NCBI GenBank assembly: GCA_031308135.1
Contig: JAHLJT010008446.1
Location: 160,909,504-160,973,503 of the forward strand
DNA length: 64,000 nucleotides
Source of the DNA: Acheta domesticus
Taxonomy: Eukaryota > Arthropoda > Insecta > Orthoptera > Gryllidae
Reading direction: 5' to 3'
The position numbers and the translations under genes are program-made. This document shows positions 62,610 to 64,000 of the stretch, piece after piece. The notes below the pieces were generated by a model. It was not told the DNA's origin, did no database searches, and saw only the letters and a program-made list of their open reading frames with translations. The number at the start of each line of letters is the position of its first letter. Within the stretch, counting starts at the first letter, position 1.

Positions 62610-63740
62610 ATTCAATACATGATTTATTTCAAAAATAATTTTCATTACCCAAAGATGTATTATAAGACTTGAATTGTAACAAAAGTTTCTCAAAATAACA
62701 ATAATAAAAAAATAATTATTTGAAGCAGTCTTTTGATTGCTCGCCGTCGTTGGAAGTAGAATAGCTTTGCCGTCTTTTTAAAATGCAATGAAAGTTAAGA
62801 AAGAAAGTTAAGATGCAATGAAAATGTAGGGCAGATGGTGTAAAACTTTTCTCCACTCAAAATTCGTATAGAAAATATAATATCGTTGCAATAAAATCTT
62901 TTAAATATGTTTTCTCTTTTGATGAGTTTTTACACTTTTGTGAAGATCCTCCTTCTAATTCTTGATCATCCAGAACTATTACAACGTTTACAATAGTCAT
63001 ACAGCTGCTTCCTAATAGTCTCCACCTATCTCCGTCTGTCTTCCTGTCTCTCTCTCCCCCCTCTCTCTATATTTTGTTTTCAATCCTTGCAAAAAACGCT
63101 AATTTCTTTCTGTATTCAAAACTTAATTAGAATATGGCTTATGGTAGTGATCACATAATTATGAAAACGTACATAAAATTCACCTCTCCCCGTAGCAAAT
63201 TCAACACAATTTTTAACTGTTTTCGACGCAAATAAATAAAATCCATTTCTAATATTTAGGTTTTATTTACAAATTTACTTTTTTCTTTCACAATTCGCAC
63301 ATATATCAACCATTCTAGATCTTCCTTTTCTTTTTGTTTCCTGTTTAAAATGAAACTACCTTTTTTTACATTTCAAGCAATAAGTATTAATTCATACACT
63401 AAAAATAATGTACATTTTGATTTATAAGATTGCTTCAAAAATAAATTCTAAATGTGTTCCCTTAAAATGTCGCAAAATTTCTAAATACATTTTATCTCTT
63501 TACTAAATTGTAATGCTCGGTTTAGATCCTAGTTTTTGCAAAATAATTATTTTCAATTTCTTGAGATTTTTCAGAAAAAATGTTTCCAATCTGTTTAATT
63601 TAAACCTTACGATCTCAATATTGTATTGTATTTCAATATTATGTTTTAGTTTTCCATTTATGGAAAATAGAAGACCAAGTTGCCATAATTCTATACGAAT
63701 AGCAATGAATTGAAATACATTTGTCTGCAAATATATATTC
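62610..63740. other. Unassigned AT-rich DNA
   Basis: No gene or transposon recognised. A short (CT)n run lies at 63046-63068. Possible introns or flanks of the candidate exon at 62309-62605 cannot be defined. Confidence 0.5.
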
Positions 63741-63754
63741 ACTACTGCTGTGTA

Positions 63755-64000
63755 CACAGCATTTATGCCCGCCAAGGCGGGCCAAGCGGGCCCACTGTGG
63801 CCCCGGGAGTGGGTTGCGGCCCACTGTGTGCCGTCCCGGGAGCGACGTCCCGAACACGCCGCCTTCCAAGGGAAGACTGGCTGCTTCCCGAGAGCGCCAC
63901 CAGGGGCAGGTCGGGCGGCGACGGCCGCACAGAAGCGTCACGGGCCAGCGGCCAGGGATGTCGACCCCGCCGTCCCGCCAGAAGGAGCGAGAGCATAGAC
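63755..64000. other. GC-rich island at the window edge
   Basis: Sharp change to high GC with many CpG. Open frames exist on both strands and run to or near the edge (63750-63998 plus, 63763-63996 minus). They are Pro/Arg/Ala/Gly-rich and unlike any family I know. A CpG island or a GC-rich transposon end could lie across the boundary. Confidence 0.35.

Overview
This is a gene-poor, AT-rich stretch of a eukaryotic nuclear genome made almost entirely of transposable elements and their relics. The family mix (Dong/R4-type and CR1/RTE-type non-LTR retrotransposons, Penelope-like elements, a BEL/Pao gag, pogo, mariner and hAT transposons, tRNA-derived SINEs) suggests an arthropod, most likely an insect; the species cannot be named. 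No bacterial genes, rRNA, CRISPR or intact host gene were found. A 100-N assembly gap lies at 25907-26006. Family names rest on motifs read by eye; no database search was run. Layout, 1-14 kb: a 552-bp hAT-type MITE (1176-1727); a relic of a repetitive arthropod gene (about 3480-4110, minus); a pogo-like transposon (4580-8010) with TA flanks, disrupted by an internally deleted Dong-like retrotransposon; a 5'-truncated Dong-like copy with an open 298-codon zinc-knuckle plus endonuclease frame (8385-9281); a decayed two-ORF CR1-type element (9424-13540, minus) and a SINE (minus). 14-26 kb: mostly unassigned DNA, a pyrimidine tract, a BEL/Pao gag relic, a mariner relic, a Penelope-like RT, and the first cluster of an unusual composite repeat. 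26-37 kb: a chain of Dong-like copies of two subfamilies, separated by (ATT)n tracts; one near-full-length copy is split inside its zinc knuckle by a 1,021-bp TA-flanked inverted-repeat element. 37-47 kb: a DDE transposase relic, a SINE lying tail-to-tail with an RTE-type element that has lost its reverse transcriptase, a second Penelope RT and further RTE fragments. 47-64 kb: a fold-back repeat, two hAT-type elements and one PIF/Harbinger-like element with target duplications, the second cluster of the composite repeat, long hairpins, one candidate host exon (62309-62605, minus) and a GC-rich edge. The clearest results are structural. Two hAT-type insertions (56927-58590 and 47711-48971) carry 8-bp target duplications, and their pre-insertion (empty) sites are present in paralogous repeats inside the same window. 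The Dong-like copies all adjoin AAT/ATT microsatellites, matching the known (TAA)n target preference of Dong. The most novel candidate is a composite repeat of about 1.4-1.6 kb, bounded by a 39-bp near-palindrome centred on CTTACGAATACTTCGTAAG and carrying tRNA-like segments; it occurs as adjoining units in opposite orientation at 23.4-25.9 kb and 55.2-60.0 kb.
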